NCBI GenBank assembly: GCA_046346845.1
Contig: JAXMHH010000003.1
Coordinates: forward strand, 124,001 to 188,000
Reading direction: 5' to 3'
Origin: DSSB01 sp046346845
GTDB lineage: Bacteria; UBA10199; DSSB01
Length of the DNA stretch: 64,000 nt
A model generated the notes under the pieces. It saw only the letters and a program-made list of their open reading frames with translations, had not been told where the DNA came from and did no database searches. The stretch's first letter is position 1. Each line of letters begins with the position of its first letter. Shown in pieces: positions 31,567 through 41,302 of this stretch. The position numbers were made by a program, and so were the translations under genes.

Positions 31567-32709
31567 CTAGACGTAATTGCCCTTCTTGATCTTCTCGATG
31601 ATGATCTTCTCCGGCATCAGCGGGTCCCGCGGGTTGACCGAAAAGAGCGCCTGCTGCTCGCAACGGCGCTTGTTCTGGATCAGCCAGCGCAGGATGTCCG
31701 ACAGCCCCTTGTTCTTTTTGTCCTTGAAAAAGGGGTCGTTTTGCAGGGCGTCCCGCGCCTTTTTCAGGGCGCGCGATTCGGCGGCGTCGTTTTCCTTCAC
31801 GCCGTAGTCCGGGAGGTCGTACTTCTTGATGTCCTCGGGCAGGACGCCCAAAAACTTCACCTCCGGCGCGCTGAAGTCGGAGTTGCGGATCAGGCTGGCC
31901 GCGGAGCCCGCCTTCAGGGTGCGGAAGATGTTCTGCATCGTGTAGGCATCCAAATCTCCGAAGAAGTAGCAGGGAATCTTGAGCTCGTCCTGGATCAATT
32001 TGGTCCAGCCCCGCACCGCGTTGCTGGGCACGCCCTGGGCGCCCAGCAGGATGACCGGGTGCCGCTTGGTGAAGCCGCTGTTGACCAGGGTATTGGCGGT
32101 GCCCTCCGACTCGACGATCAGCGCGAAGTCGATCTTCTTCTTGGCCTTCAGCTTGAGGCTTTGGGGGCGGTTCTTCGGCTGGAAGGGCGAGGTGCCCAGC
32201 GTGGACAAGTCGATGGTCGCCTTGGTTCCGTCCGGCAGGGTCTCGACCACCACCAGCTGCTGGCTGTAGGTCTGGCCGCCCCGGTCGTTGGCGAAGCAAT
32301 TGAGGTCCTCGCGGTAGCACTCCATCATCTCGCAGATGAAGTCGATGATCGCGTCGCTCTCGTCCTGATCGGCGAAATCGAGCGGCTTGAGCGCCGGGTC
32401 GTGCTTAATCTCGCCCTTCGAGATATAGTAAAGCTCGCGCTTGGTGTTGGTCGCGCCCACCTCGAGGTTGCGCAGGATCAGCTCGAGCATGAAGACGGCC
32501 CGCGACATCTTCTGCACGGAGCTCACGTTCAGCTCGGTCATGACCTTCTTGTCGCCGGGGGTCAGATACCCCACCTTGGGATTGTAGTTGGAATTGTCCA
32601 GCGAGCACTTGGTCGCCTCGAGCACCGGACGGCGCGCCCGCTCCAGGTCGCGCAGCAGGCGCTCGCACATGTCGATCGAGAGTTTCTTAACGTCAACGTC
32701 GGTAGCCAT
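31567..32709 (-). CDS. top6A: DNA topoisomerase VI subunit A (Spo11-like)
   Basis: 380 residues, close to archaeal Top6A. The catalytic tyrosine is in TKRELYYISK (Tyr94 or Tyr95; by family alignment the second). The Toprim fold follows with IVESEGTAN (Glu200) and the metal-binding DLD at 252-254 in FFGDLDAYT. Top6A makes the DNA break as part of an A2B2 type IIB topoisomerase; it is the relative of the meiotic Spo11. It starts directly after the stop of top6B with no gap, so the two are co-translated. Topoisomerase VI is standard in archaea and rare in bacteria. Confidence 0.95.
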   Translation of the reverse strand: MATDVDVKKLSIDMCERLLRDLERARRPVLEATKCSLDNSNYNPKVGYLTPGDKKVMTELNVSSVQKMSRAVFMLELILRNLEVGATNTKRELYYISKGEIKHDPALKPLDFADQDESDAIIDFICEMMECYREDLNCFANDRGGQTYSQQLVVVETLPDGTKATIDLSTLGTSPFQPKNRPQSLKLKAKKKIDFALIVESEGTANTLVNSGFTKRHPVILLGAQGVPSNAVRGWTKLIQDELKIPCYFFGDLDAYTMQNIFRTLKAGSAASLIRNSDFSAPEVKFLGVLPEDIKKYDLPDYGVKENDAAESRALKKARDALQNDPFFKDKKNKGLSDILRWLIQNKRRCEQQALFSVNPRDPLMPEKIIIEKIKKGNYV

Positions 32710-34458
32710 TTACTTCTTCTTCTCCTTCGCGGCGCGCTTGGCGCCGGCCTTGGCCGGTCCCGCCTTGGGTTTTTCGGAAACGCCCGTCTCTTCCCCGGGC
32801 ACCGGCTCGGCCCCCGGAATAATCCCCGCCACCTGCCCCATCTTCATAACCGCCTCCTCGGCGTGCTCGATAGCGACGGCCAACTCCTGCTCGGCGAGCG
32901 CCGCGTCGCGGCCCAGGATCTTGGCGAGGCCATCCAGGGCCTTCACCCGCCGGCTCTGCGGCGATTTGGTGATGCGGCAGGCGCCGTCGACCAGGATGGG
33001 CGCGAACATCTCGATGTGCTGGCGCTTCTTTTCGAGGTCGGCCTCCTTGGTCTCGCGCCGGATGTGCTTGGAGAGGCGCTGCCCCGCCTGGATCAGGGTG
33101 CGGCGGATCTCCTCGACCAGCTCGTCGCTGGCGTCGATCGTCTCCTTCGAGGCGTTTTTGAACTTAATAAAGGGCGAGACCACGCTGACCGCGATGATAT
33201 AGGGCCCTAGCGGCAGGCTGTCCTTCGGCTGGTTGAGCCCGTAGGCCCGCCAGTTGACCGACTCGGCCGCATCGGTGATCGCGCAGGCCGACTTGTCGAA
33301 TTGCAGGGGCACCCGGTTCGCAAAGCGGAGCAGCTGGACCGGGGCGTCCTCCTCCTTGCGGTCGAGCAGGCGGGCGATGGCCGTCTCGACCAAGACCGGC
33401 TTGAAGTCGCAGATGGCGGGCTTGCGCGAGACGACCGAAAAGAAGTCGACCTGACCCAGGCGCTGGATGCTCTTCGCCAGCGACATCTCGCCGATGCTGA
33501 GCACCGAGCTGGTGGAGGGCGCCATCAGCTTCGTCTTTTGCAGGGCCATGAAGACCCTTTTGAACTGCTCTTCGGTCGCCTTGTCCACGCTCAGGTCCAA
33601 CAGCGATTGGGGCACGCCCTCTTTTTTCAGCTCGGCCAGAACCCCGTCCGAGACCCGCGAAAAGCCCTTCTTGAGCCAGGCTCCGATCGTGACGCGGCCA
33701 AAGAGGTGCGAGTGGGCGATGAATTCCCCCAACTTCATGGTGTGGGGATGCGGCGGGGTGGCCTCGGGGATCTCGGGGATCTGGTCGGTCACCCGGGGGA
33801 TCACCACTTCCTCTTGGTCCAAGATCTTGTAGCGCAGGGTGAGATGGGGGTTCACCAGGGTGGTGCCGTTGAGGTAGGCGAGCAGGCCGCCTTCCCCGTT
33901 CAGCTGAATGCGGGCGTCGATCACGAACTCGCAGGAGAGGCCATGGTCTTTGTCCCAGTCGACGACCTCCTTAGACTTCATGGTTCCCTTGTTGTGCTTG
34001 ATGTCGACCTCGACGACGCACTTCACCGCCTTGCGCATCTTGGCGGTCTTGGTGAGGACCGTGGCGCCGCGGGCGCTGGTCAGCTGGGCCCAGGTGGTGA
34101 CGGCGGAGATGCCGATGCCCTGCTGCCCCCGGCTGCAGCGGCCCCGGCCGAACTTGGAGCTGGCCAAGTATTCGCCGAACACCTTGACCACGTCCTCGAC
34201 CTCCAGGCCCGGCCCGTTGTCCTCCACCCGAACCCGGATGCTCTCCGCGTTCTTGGCGGTGCCCTCGCCCACCTTCTCGACCAAGACCGAGACCTCGGGA
34301 AGGATGCCGGCGTCCTCGCAGGCGTCGAGGGAATTGTCGACCGCCTCTTTGATGGTCGTGAGGATGGCCTTCGTATAGGAGGAAAAGCCTACCTGTTGGA
34401 GGTTTTTGGAAAAGTACTCGGCGCTGCTGGCGCTGGTGATCGTCTGGGTTTTGGCCAT
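32710..34458 (-). CDS. top6B: DNA topoisomerase VI subunit B (GHKL ATPase)
   Basis: 582 residues. The GHKL ATPase motifs are all present: EAVDNSLDACE near 38-48 (N box), DNGPGLEVEDV near 79-89 (G1) and RGQQGIGISA near 112-121 (G2). The transducer follows, with SKHIRRE and a Lys/Ala-rich C-terminal tail (AKAGAKRAAKEKKK) that may bind DNA. Uses ATP to pass one duplex through the break made by subunit A. Upstream, TATACT ends only six bases before the ATG, so the message may be leaderless. The 2225-residue gene lies immediately upstream on the same strand. Confidence 0.95.
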   Translation of the reverse strand: MAKTQTITSASSAEYFSKNLQQVGFSSYTKAILTTIKEAVDNSLDACEDAGILPEVSVLVEKVGEGTAKNAESIRVRVEDNGPGLEVEDVVKVFGEYLASSKFGRGRCSRGQQGIGISAVTTWAQLTSARGATVLTKTAKMRKAVKCVVEVDIKHNKGTMKSKEVVDWDKDHGLSCEFVIDARIQLNGEGGLLAYLNGTTLVNPHLTLRYKILDQEEVVIPRVTDQIPEIPEATPPHPHTMKLGEFIAHSHLFGRVTIGAWLKKGFSRVSDGVLAELKKEGVPQSLLDLSVDKATEEQFKRVFMALQKTKLMAPSTSSVLSIGEMSLAKSIQRLGQVDFFSVVSRKPAICDFKPVLVETAIARLLDRKEEDAPVQLLRFANRVPLQFDKSACAITDAAESVNWRAYGLNQPKDSLPLGPYIIAVSVVSPFIKFKNASKETIDASDELVEEIRRTLIQAGQRLSKHIRRETKEADLEKKRQHIEMFAPILVDGACRITKSPQSRRVKALDGLAKILGRDAALAEQELAVAIEHAEEAVMKMGQVAGIIPGAEPVPGEETGVSEKPKAGPAKAGAKRAAKEKKK

Positions 34459-34516
34459 GGCCAGAGTATAAAAGGGTAATTTTTATAGAATTTCAAGGAA
34501 ATCGAGCAAACTCTGT

Positions 34517-37500
34517 TTATTGAGGCATGCTGGCCTCGACCTCCTGCGGGCGAACCTGCTGGATATCATGGCTCAAATGATATTGCTGGGCGATGTGATC
34601 TCGCAAATTTTGCGCCTGCCTGAGGTGGGATTGGTCCAAACCCGGGCGAGCGTAGTGGGCATAGCGGACCCGCACCTCTTGGGCATTTCCCGTCGGGTCG
34701 AGCTGCACCTCCAGGAGGGCCAGACCGTGGACATTTTGCATCCAATTGCGAAAGACGCGGTTGACCGGGTCGTAAACCACGGAAGTATCCGCCCGGCCGC
34801 CGCCTTGCCGATAGCGGTAGAGGTATTCCGCGGTGGCAATGAAGCAATCCACGTCCGCCTCGGAAAAGACCACGTTGCGGGAATCGGGACTCTGCGTCCC
34901 CTCGTCCATCACCAGGGTCTTCGCGGGGCCGCGACGGGACACCGGCTGGGTCATCATCCTGCCGTCCGAACCTAAATACTCCTCCGGATGGGTGTGCATC
35001 ACGAAGACCATCCGGTTGGTTTCGGGGTTGACGCTGCCGTACTCCCCCAGGCTGAGGTTGGTGTAGGTCGCCGCCCCATCGAATTCCAGGGTGACGCCCA
35101 GCTCCCGATACATCCCGCACTGGGACAGGAACTTGGCCAACTGAAAGGCCTGCTGGGGACTCTCCATCTGCCGGTGCTGGGTACTGCCAAAGAAGGCCTC
35201 CATCAGGAGGGCGCGGGTGCTCGGGTTGGCCCTTTGAAAGGCCTGTTGAAACTCCGGCGTCATCCGGGTCATGTGGTCTCTGAGCACCGCCTGCGCGTCC
35301 GCAAAGTCCTTCACGTTTCCGCCATGGAGCTGGCTTATCGCAAAATCCCGCAGGGCCTTCCGTTCCGGGAAAGAAGGCATCCCAAAGATCGGCCTCCCTG
35401 ACTTTTCATTCAGGAGCATCCGGGCGAACCGATAGACCGTCTGCAAGGCCCGTTCGTTGTTTGCTAAGTTCACCGTGCCATCGGGATCGCCCGCAAGCGC
35501 CTCTCCCGTGAAAAAATTGCGTCGACTCGCCTTAATCTTGGCCCATTCCGCGGGGTAGAGCTGCCTCGCCGCCTCCACCGTGCTATACATTTGAGCCATC
35601 ACCTTGCTGCGCAGACCTTGCTCGACCGTGATCCGCTCCAGCGGCTTGCCCCGCTCCAAGACCTCGTGCAGGGTCTCGACGACCTTGAGCGGCGAAAAGG
35701 ATTTCCACTCGCCCTGAAAACCCGCCTTGGGCAGGGACTTGTAGAGGTCGCCCGCTAGATCGTCCAAATTTTTCACCTTCGCCTGCGCCGCCGGGTCGGC
35801 GGGCAGGGGGAAGCTGTCCGTCTGGCCCGCCTCGTAGAACCGGTCGATCTCCGCGTCGTTGAAGTCGCGCAATTTCTGACGCAGGCCGAAGCCCCGCGGC
35901 ATCTCCTGCAACAGTATCTTTCCCGCCTTGTAGTCTTGGAGCTTCTGCAACAGGTCTTGCTTGGAAATCCCCTCCGGCTCGGCCAGCGGCGAACTTTGCA
36001 CGGCGGCGATCAGCTGGTCGATATTTCGCGCCCCGGCGGTCTTGTCCATCAAGAGCCCCAGCTCGCGACAGGCCCGGTAACGGATCTCCTCCGCCGGGAG
36101 CTGCAGCGAGGCCTCGTTGACCAAGGTCGGAACATGTTGGTTGGGAAGTTTGCGGCTGAACTCCTGGGCGTATTTCCCCATTAGCTCCAGGGCCCTTTCG
36201 CGCAAGCCGGGCGCCAGGCGCTGCGAATCGGTTTCGCCCCGGAGGCAGGATTCCAAGAGACGAAATTCGGTCTGGGCCCCTGGCAAGGCGCTGTCGCGGA
36301 CCAACTTTTTTAATTCGGAGAGATTGCCCGCGGCGGCGATCCGGGCGCGCAGAGAGCCCGGCGATTGGTCCGTCGCCAAGTTCCGATGGAAGGGCGAACG
36401 CGGCGGAGCGGAAGGCATAGGAATCTTCACGGGCTCCTGGCCCAGCGGCTTGAGCTTTCCCGACTGGAAGACCTGCCGCTGGAAGTCCGAATCGCCGGGT
36501 TTTCCGGTCTCGACGATGTCGCCTTCCCTCAGGGCGACGCGACCGCCGCTGGCGCCTTTGGCCTGTTTGTTTTGTGGATCCAAGACCACGACGTCGGGCG
36601 TGACCGGCAATTCATAGCCGCCCCCCACCTGCACCACGTCTTGATCGGTGGGCGCCTTGCGGGAAGGGGCTCCGGGCACAGGCCTTCCCCTCCCCTTCGC
36701 AGAGCCGGCATCCGCGTGGGACGGAGCGGCGGGGGCCAAGCGTCCCACCAATACTCCCTTCAAGAGCTCCGTCTGCTGGTGGGCGCTGCCCATCTCGATC
36801 TGGGTGACCCAGGCCCGGAACATCATGGTGAAGAAATCGAGCCCCTCCTCCTCCCGGACTCCGAGGCCCTCGGCCAATTTTTCCGATCCCGCAATCGCGG
36901 TGACGCTTCCGACATAGCCCAAGGTGCCCAGGGCCTTTTGTGCCATCGGACTCAAGGCCGCGACGCCGAGTCCTTGCGCGCCGGGGGCCCGCAGCCAAGG
37001 CAGGCGCGAGGCCGCCGTCCCCAGCTTCTGCACGCCGGCGCCCATCCCCCTCAGGCACAGCGACATCAGCAGGTTGCTGCCCATTTCGCTCCAAAAACTA
37101 TCCCAGGTCAGCCCCTCCAATTTTCCGGTCAATAATAGTTGGGCACCCATGCGACCGAAGGTCATGCCCACGGTCATCCCCGTCTCCTCGGCCAAGAAGG
37201 TCCCCGCCGATTTCCCAAAGCCGGCGGAGAGCCGATTGCCGACCAAACCCAAAAAGGCCGACTTGAAGGCGTATTTCCCCAAGGCCCCGCCGACAAAGCC
37301 CGGAATCAGGCCCATCCAATGATTTTTCACGGAGGAAAAATTGGGCGAAAAAAAGGCGACGCCGAAGGGGGTCGAGTACTGCAGGGCCTCGGCGATATGG
37401 GAGAAGGATTTCAGCGAGGGAAGCTTCGCGACGAATGCTTCCAAGGGCCGCTTCGCCTTCGGATCGTTCTCGAAAATGGCCTTGAGCTCGGGGCTGATGT

Positions 37501-40500
37501 CGTAAGGATCGCCTTCCCTCGCGAGGGATTCCCCCATCCCCAAGGCCGCCCGGAGAAATTCTCCGTCCTTGAGATTGAAGTCGGACACGCGCTTGGCAAA
37601 ACCCAGAATGGCGTTCCCCGCCCAGGATTCCAGCAGAAAACCCGGCATGGTATTGAACGCCTTCTCTTGCGAAACCGCCTCGATCGCCTGCTCGAGGGTC
37701 TTGCATTCCCCGAGGTCCAGCTTCCGCTCCACTTGGCGCAGAAAGGGCCCGATCGCCTTCTCGATGCCCGCCGCCTGCCTCTCGTGGCCCTCGCCCCGCA
37801 AAACCGCCGCATGGTGCAGCATGACGGTTTGAATCAGTTGGAAGCTCTGGGCCCGGCAATTGCCGCGTTGGGCGGAGGTAATGCCCTCCAAATAACCCCG
37901 CGCGATTTCGTTGTCGGGCAGGCCCCGAAAGATCGCCATCGCCTCGTCGGGTCGCGGCGGGTCCGAGTTCAGCAACTGGATTCCCTTGGCCAACTGGGCG
38001 GTCTGATGGATTTGGGGCGAGGCCCCCTTGCCGTCCAAGGCCGCGACTTCTTGCAAAAGCTCCAGGGCCTTCGCCTTCATGCCGGCGCCCAGGAAGACCT
38101 GGCCGGCCTGCAGGTAGCAGCGGCAGCGCTCCTCGGCGGGCACCTCGGGACAGCGAGCCAAGGCCAGGGCCGGTTGCATCGCGGTCTCCAGATTGCCCTG
38201 CAGGCCCAGGACGGCGAAGGCCTGCGCCGCTTCCTGAGCGGCTTGCAGGCCTGCCTCCAGGTCCTTGGCATCGGCCTTGCCCGCCTTGATATCTCGAATC
38301 CACGCGGAGACCTCCTTGCCCCCCAAGGCGTCCTGGGATTTTTTCAACTGCCGGTGTCCCGCCAAATCCAACTTGGCAAATTCCGACAGCCCCGCGAAGT
38401 CCAAGCCTGCCAACCGCGCCATCGACTCGGGATTTTCGGGATCCGCCCGCGCTAAAATCCCTTCGAGATCGGCGAGGATCTTGGATTGAAGTTCGGCCTC
38501 CGGCTTGGCCTCTTCCAAGGCCGGCTTCAAGCCCTCGGCCAGCAGGGGTTTGAGCAAGGCCTTGGCCGCCTGGAGCTCCGAGGCCAGCGCCTCCCCCTCG
38601 AAGAGCCGGTCCCCCGCTTGTCTCGCCTCGCCCAAGGAAGCCGTGAAGAAAAACAATTCGCGGGCCTGTTCGTATTTCCATTCCGGCTCCAGGCCCGGGG
38701 CCCCCGCCAACTCCTCTCGCCAGCGGGCCAGGCTGCCTTGCAACTCCTCCAAGGTCACCTGGCGATCCTGAGCCTCCGTACTCCATTGGGTTCGTCGAGC
38801 CTTGACATCGGAGTCGAAGAGCAGCCAGCGCAGCTGCGCCAACTGACCGGCCAAGGCCACCCGCTCCTTCGCCGCTAGCGGGGGCTCGCCTCCGGCGAGT
38901 TGCGCCTCGCCCTCCGCTCTCACCCGGCCCAGCAAGGGAGTCAGGTCTTCGATCCCCTGGGCATCTCCGGCCTCGCCGTAAAAGCCGCGGATCAGCAGCA
39001 GGTCGGAGATTTTTTGGGAGGGGCTCAAGACAGTCCCGGTCCCGGTCGCTCCTTGTTCGACCTGGGCACGCAGAATTTGCACCTCTTGCTGGCATAGAGT
39101 GCGGTACTTTTCTTCGATTTCCAGGCCGCAGGCGTGCGTGGCCGCGACGATGGCGGAGTGGACCTTCAACCTTTCGGGGAGATAGCCGGGATCGTCGGGG
39201 CTAAAAGGCAGGCCTTCCTGCAAGAGGCGTAGGATCTCTTCCACCTTGTCCCGGTCCTTTTGCTCGCCGTAGCCCTGCAGCACGAGCAGGAGGGCGGCCC
39301 GCCTTTCGCCCGGTTCCTTGAGTTCCAGCGCCTTTTGATAGGCGAGGTCGTTCCGAACCTTCGGCTCCACGGTGGCCATCAGTTTTTCAGGGGTCAATAA
39401 CTCGAGCAGCGGGGCGGCCCGTTCTCCCTCCGCGTGGATCAGCGTCTCTAAGATCTCGCCGATCCGGGTCCCCGCGGCGTAGCGGGCCTCTTTCTGGGGG
39501 ATCAGGTCCTCGGCATGGTCGACGAAGTCGATGATCTTGCTGCGCAGGGCCTCCATCCGATCCGGGACGTCTTCCACTTGGCCCTTTACGGAATGAAGTC
39601 GTCGGAACACCTCAAAGTATTGGTCCAATTTTTCTTTGGAGCTCAATAATTCCGGCGGGGCGGCGTCGATGCATCGCGTCCAGAGCTCGAGATCCTCCGC
39701 CAGGGCCTTGGAGTCCTTTTCCAGGACGTCCGCTTCCGCCAGGGCCTTGGCCCCCTCGAGCTGCTCGGCGGTCGACTTGGCGCCATCCTGCAAGCGGAGC
39801 GAATCCCGCAGTTCTTGCATCCCCGCCCTCAGCTGCGCCTTCGCCTCGTCGAATTCTTCCTTTTTGGAGAGGCGCCCGCAGACCGTCATCTCCAGCCGCC
39901 AATCCGCCAAGCGGCGGGCCAGGGGCTCGCGCTGCAGCAGGTCCTTCAACTCGGGAAGCAGCGCCTCCAACCGGACCTTGGCCTTTGCTTGCTCCGCCTC
40001 CTCACCCGATTCGGCGGCCGCCAGGGCATCCCGGATCTTGCCTCGCAACAGGACGCCCTGGGCCGCTTGGGCCTCGCTCAAGACTCGCTCGGACTCCTCC
40101 GACTTGCCCGCGGCCGCCAGCTCCTTCCCTAGCGTGGTAAGAATGCGGGCCTTTTCTTCGAGGGCTAGGCGATCCTCGGGATGCCTTTCCAAAATCGACT
40201 GCAGGTGCCCGAGGGCCTCGAGCGAAAGGACGCCGTGGATCTTTTCCAAAGAGGGGTCTTGCGCCGCCCGTTCGGCCCAGGTTTGCATGGCATGGGCCGC
40301 GGCAAGGTGGATGGACCGGGCATCGAGGGCCTCAAGATTTTCCAGGTCGTAGCTGGCCACCACGCGATCCTCGGTGCCCTTCTTTTCCAATACCGAATCG
40401 TAGAGGCGGATCGCCTCCTGCGGCCTGCCGAGCAGGGTGAGGATCTCCCCCTTCTGCGAGAGCGCCGCCAAATTGTCGGGATCCTTTTTTAACACCCCTT

Positions 40501-41194
40501 CTACTTGGGCAAGGGCCTGGTCGAACAAGACCTTGCGCGACTGGGGCTCCTGAACGGTCTCGGCCCAATTTAATTTGGCGCGCGAGGCAGCCAAGGCCAA
40601 GGAAAGGTCTTCCCCATCCAAGGCCGCGGCCTTTTCATAAAGCCTGGCGCAATGAAAGAGAGGCTTGCCCTCGGCCTCCGCCGCCCGCGCCTGCAGCCGC
40701 AAAAAATGGGCGAAGCGCTTGGCGGGATCCGCCCAGGGCCGCTGCAAGACCTCCAAAATTTCTTCTTTCCCCTCGATGCCCGCCTCCTTGAGCAGGGAAA
40801 TTTGGGCCTCTTTGGGCAGGAGGGGAAATTCGGAATCGCGCAACAAGGCGGGAAGGAAGGTCTTTTTAAAGTAGACCGGCCACGTGGCCTTGGCCCCCAT
40901 CCCCTGGGCCTTCTCGACCTGGAGGCGGATCGCCTCGGCCACTCGGGACCTCGCGGCCGCTAATTTTTCCGGCTTGAGCTGGCCTTGGGCGTCCAGGCAG
41001 GAGCCCAGGTCCACCCCGATCGGGGCGAGCAACTGCGCGAATTTCTGGAGCTCTTGCGGCGTGATGGGATGGGCTTGGGGGGCCGGCGGAGAGGCCTTCG
41101 GCGCCCCTGCCTTGGCGTCTTCTTCCCATGGGGGCTCGGTGAATTGGGCCCCCGAAGCTTGATTTCGGTCAATTTGGTCGGCGCCGTTTCCCAT
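34517..41194 (-). CDS. 2225-residue helical-repeat protein with JAMM-like C-terminus
   Basis: The largest gene here, ATG at 41194 with GGGAGGGCGG upstream. Residues ~150-1250 are mostly helical, with TPR-like pairs (LFDQALAQVEGVLKKDP, LSQKGEILTLLGRPQEAIRLYDSVL) and long charged, Glu/Ala/Leu-rich stretches. About 1280-1470 is a glycine-rich hydrophobic region (GFVGGALGKYAFKSAF, GMTVGMTFGRMGAQ) resembling the kinase N-terminus at 26519-29149. A linker and a small beta region (GYELPVTPDVVVLDPQNK) follow, then more helices. The last ~180 residues contain His2067-x-His2069-Pro and Ser2111-x-x-Asp2114, a JAMM/MPN-type metal-binding pattern with a long insert. No signal peptide. Function unknown. 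Confidence 0.85.
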   Translation of the reverse strand: MGNGADQIDRNQASGAQFTEPPWEEDAKAGAPKASPPAPQAHPITPQELQKFAQLLAPIGVDLGSCLDAQGQLKPEKLAAARSRVAEAIRLQVEKAQGMGAKATWPVYFKKTFLPALLRDSEFPLLPKEAQISLLKEAGIEGKEEILEVLQRPWADPAKRFAHFLRLQARAAEAEGKPLFHCARLYEKAAALDGEDLSLALAASRAKLNWAETVQEPQSRKVLFDQALAQVEGVLKKDPDNLAALSQKGEILTLLGRPQEAIRLYDSVLEKKGTEDRVVASYDLENLEALDARSIHLAAAHAMQTWAERAAQDPSLEKIHGVLSLEALGHLQSILERHPEDRLALEEKARILTTLGKELAAAGKSEESERVLSEAQAAQGVLLRGKIRDALAAAESGEEAEQAKAKVRLEALLPELKDLLQREPLARRLADWRLEMTVCGRLSKKEEFDEAKAQLRAGMQELRDSLRLQDGAKSTAEQLEGAKALAEADVLEKDSKALAEDLELWTRCIDAAPPELLSSKEKLDQYFEVFRRLHSVKGQVEDVPDRMEALRSKIIDFVDHAEDLIPQKEARYAAGTRIGEILETLIHAEGERAAPLLELLTPEKLMATVEPKVRNDLAYQKALELKEPGERRAALLLVLQGYGEQKDRDKVEEILRLLQEGLPFSPDDPGYLPERLKVHSAIVAATHACGLEIEEKYRTLCQQEVQILRAQVEQGATGTGTVLSPSQKISDLLLIRGFYGEAGDAQGIEDLTPLLGRVRAEGEAQLAGGEPPLAAKERVALAGQLAQLRWLLFDSDVKARRTQWSTEAQDRQVTLEELQGSLARWREELAGAPGLEPEWKYEQARELFFFTASLGEARQAGDRLFEGEALASELQAAKALLKPLLAEGLKPALEEAKPEAELQSKILADLEGILARADPENPESMARLAGLDFAGLSEFAKLDLAGHRQLKKSQDALGGKEVSAWIRDIKAGKADAKDLEAGLQAAQEAAQAFAVLGLQGNLETAMQPALALARCPEVPAEERCRCYLQAGQVFLGAGMKAKALELLQEVAALDGKGASPQIHQTAQLAKGIQLLNSDPPRPDEAMAIFRGLPDNEIARGYLEGITSAQRGNCRAQSFQLIQTVMLHHAAVLRGEGHERQAAGIEKAIGPFLRQVERKLDLGECKTLEQAIEAVSQEKAFNTMPGFLLESWAGNAILGFAKRVSDFNLKDGEFLRAALGMGESLAREGDPYDISPELKAIFENDPKAKRPLEAFVAKLPSLKSFSHIAEALQYSTPFGVAFFSPNFSSVKNHWMGLIPGFVGGALGKYAFKSAFLGLVGNRLSAGFGKSAGTFLAEETGMTVGMTFGRMGAQLLLTGKLEGLTWDSFWSEMGSNLLMSLCLRGMGAGVQKLGTAASRLPWLRAPGAQGLGVAALSPMAQKALGTLGYVGSVTAIAGSEKLAEGLGVREEEGLDFFTMMFRAWVTQIEMGSAHQQTELLKGVLVGRLAPAAPSHADAGSAKGRGRPVPGAPSRKAPTDQDVVQVGGGYELPVTPDVVVLDPQNKQAKGASGGRVALREGDIVETGKPGDSDFQRQVFQSGKLKPLGQEPVKIPMPSAPPRSPFHRNLATDQSPGSLRARIAAAGNLSELKKLVRDSALPGAQTEFRLLESCLRGETDSQRLAPGLRERALELMGKYAQEFSRKLPNQHVPTLVNEASLQLPAEEIRYRACRELGLLMDKTAGARNIDQLIAAVQSSPLAEPEGISKQDLLQKLQDYKAGKILLQEMPRGFGLRQKLRDFNDAEIDRFYEAGQTDSFPLPADPAAQAKVKNLDDLAGDLYKSLPKAGFQGEWKSFSPLKVVETLHEVLERGKPLERITVEQGLRSKVMAQMYSTVEAARQLYPAEWAKIKASRRNFFTGEALAGDPDGTVNLANNERALQTVYRFARMLLNEKSGRPIFGMPSFPERKALRDFAISQLHGGNVKDFADAQAVLRDHMTRMTPEFQQAFQRANPSTRALLMEAFFGSTQHRQMESPQQAFQLAKFLSQCGMYRELGVTLEFDGAATYTNLSLGEYGSVNPETNRMVFVMHTHPEEYLGSDGRMMTQPVSRRGPAKTLVMDEGTQSPDSRNVVFSEADVDCFIATAEYLYRYRQGGGRADTSVVYDPVNRVFRNWMQNVHGLALLEVQLDPTGNAQEVRVRYAHYARPGLDQSHLRQAQNLRDHIAQQYHLSHDIQQVRPQEVEASMPQ

Positions 41195-41302
41195 TACCGC
41201 CCTCCCAAAGCCCCGAAACCCGATTGTTCAGGTATCGTCGGCCCAAGGCGGCATTGTTTCGGATTATCTGGCGTCTTCCAAGAAAAACTATTGGGGAAAA
41301 AT

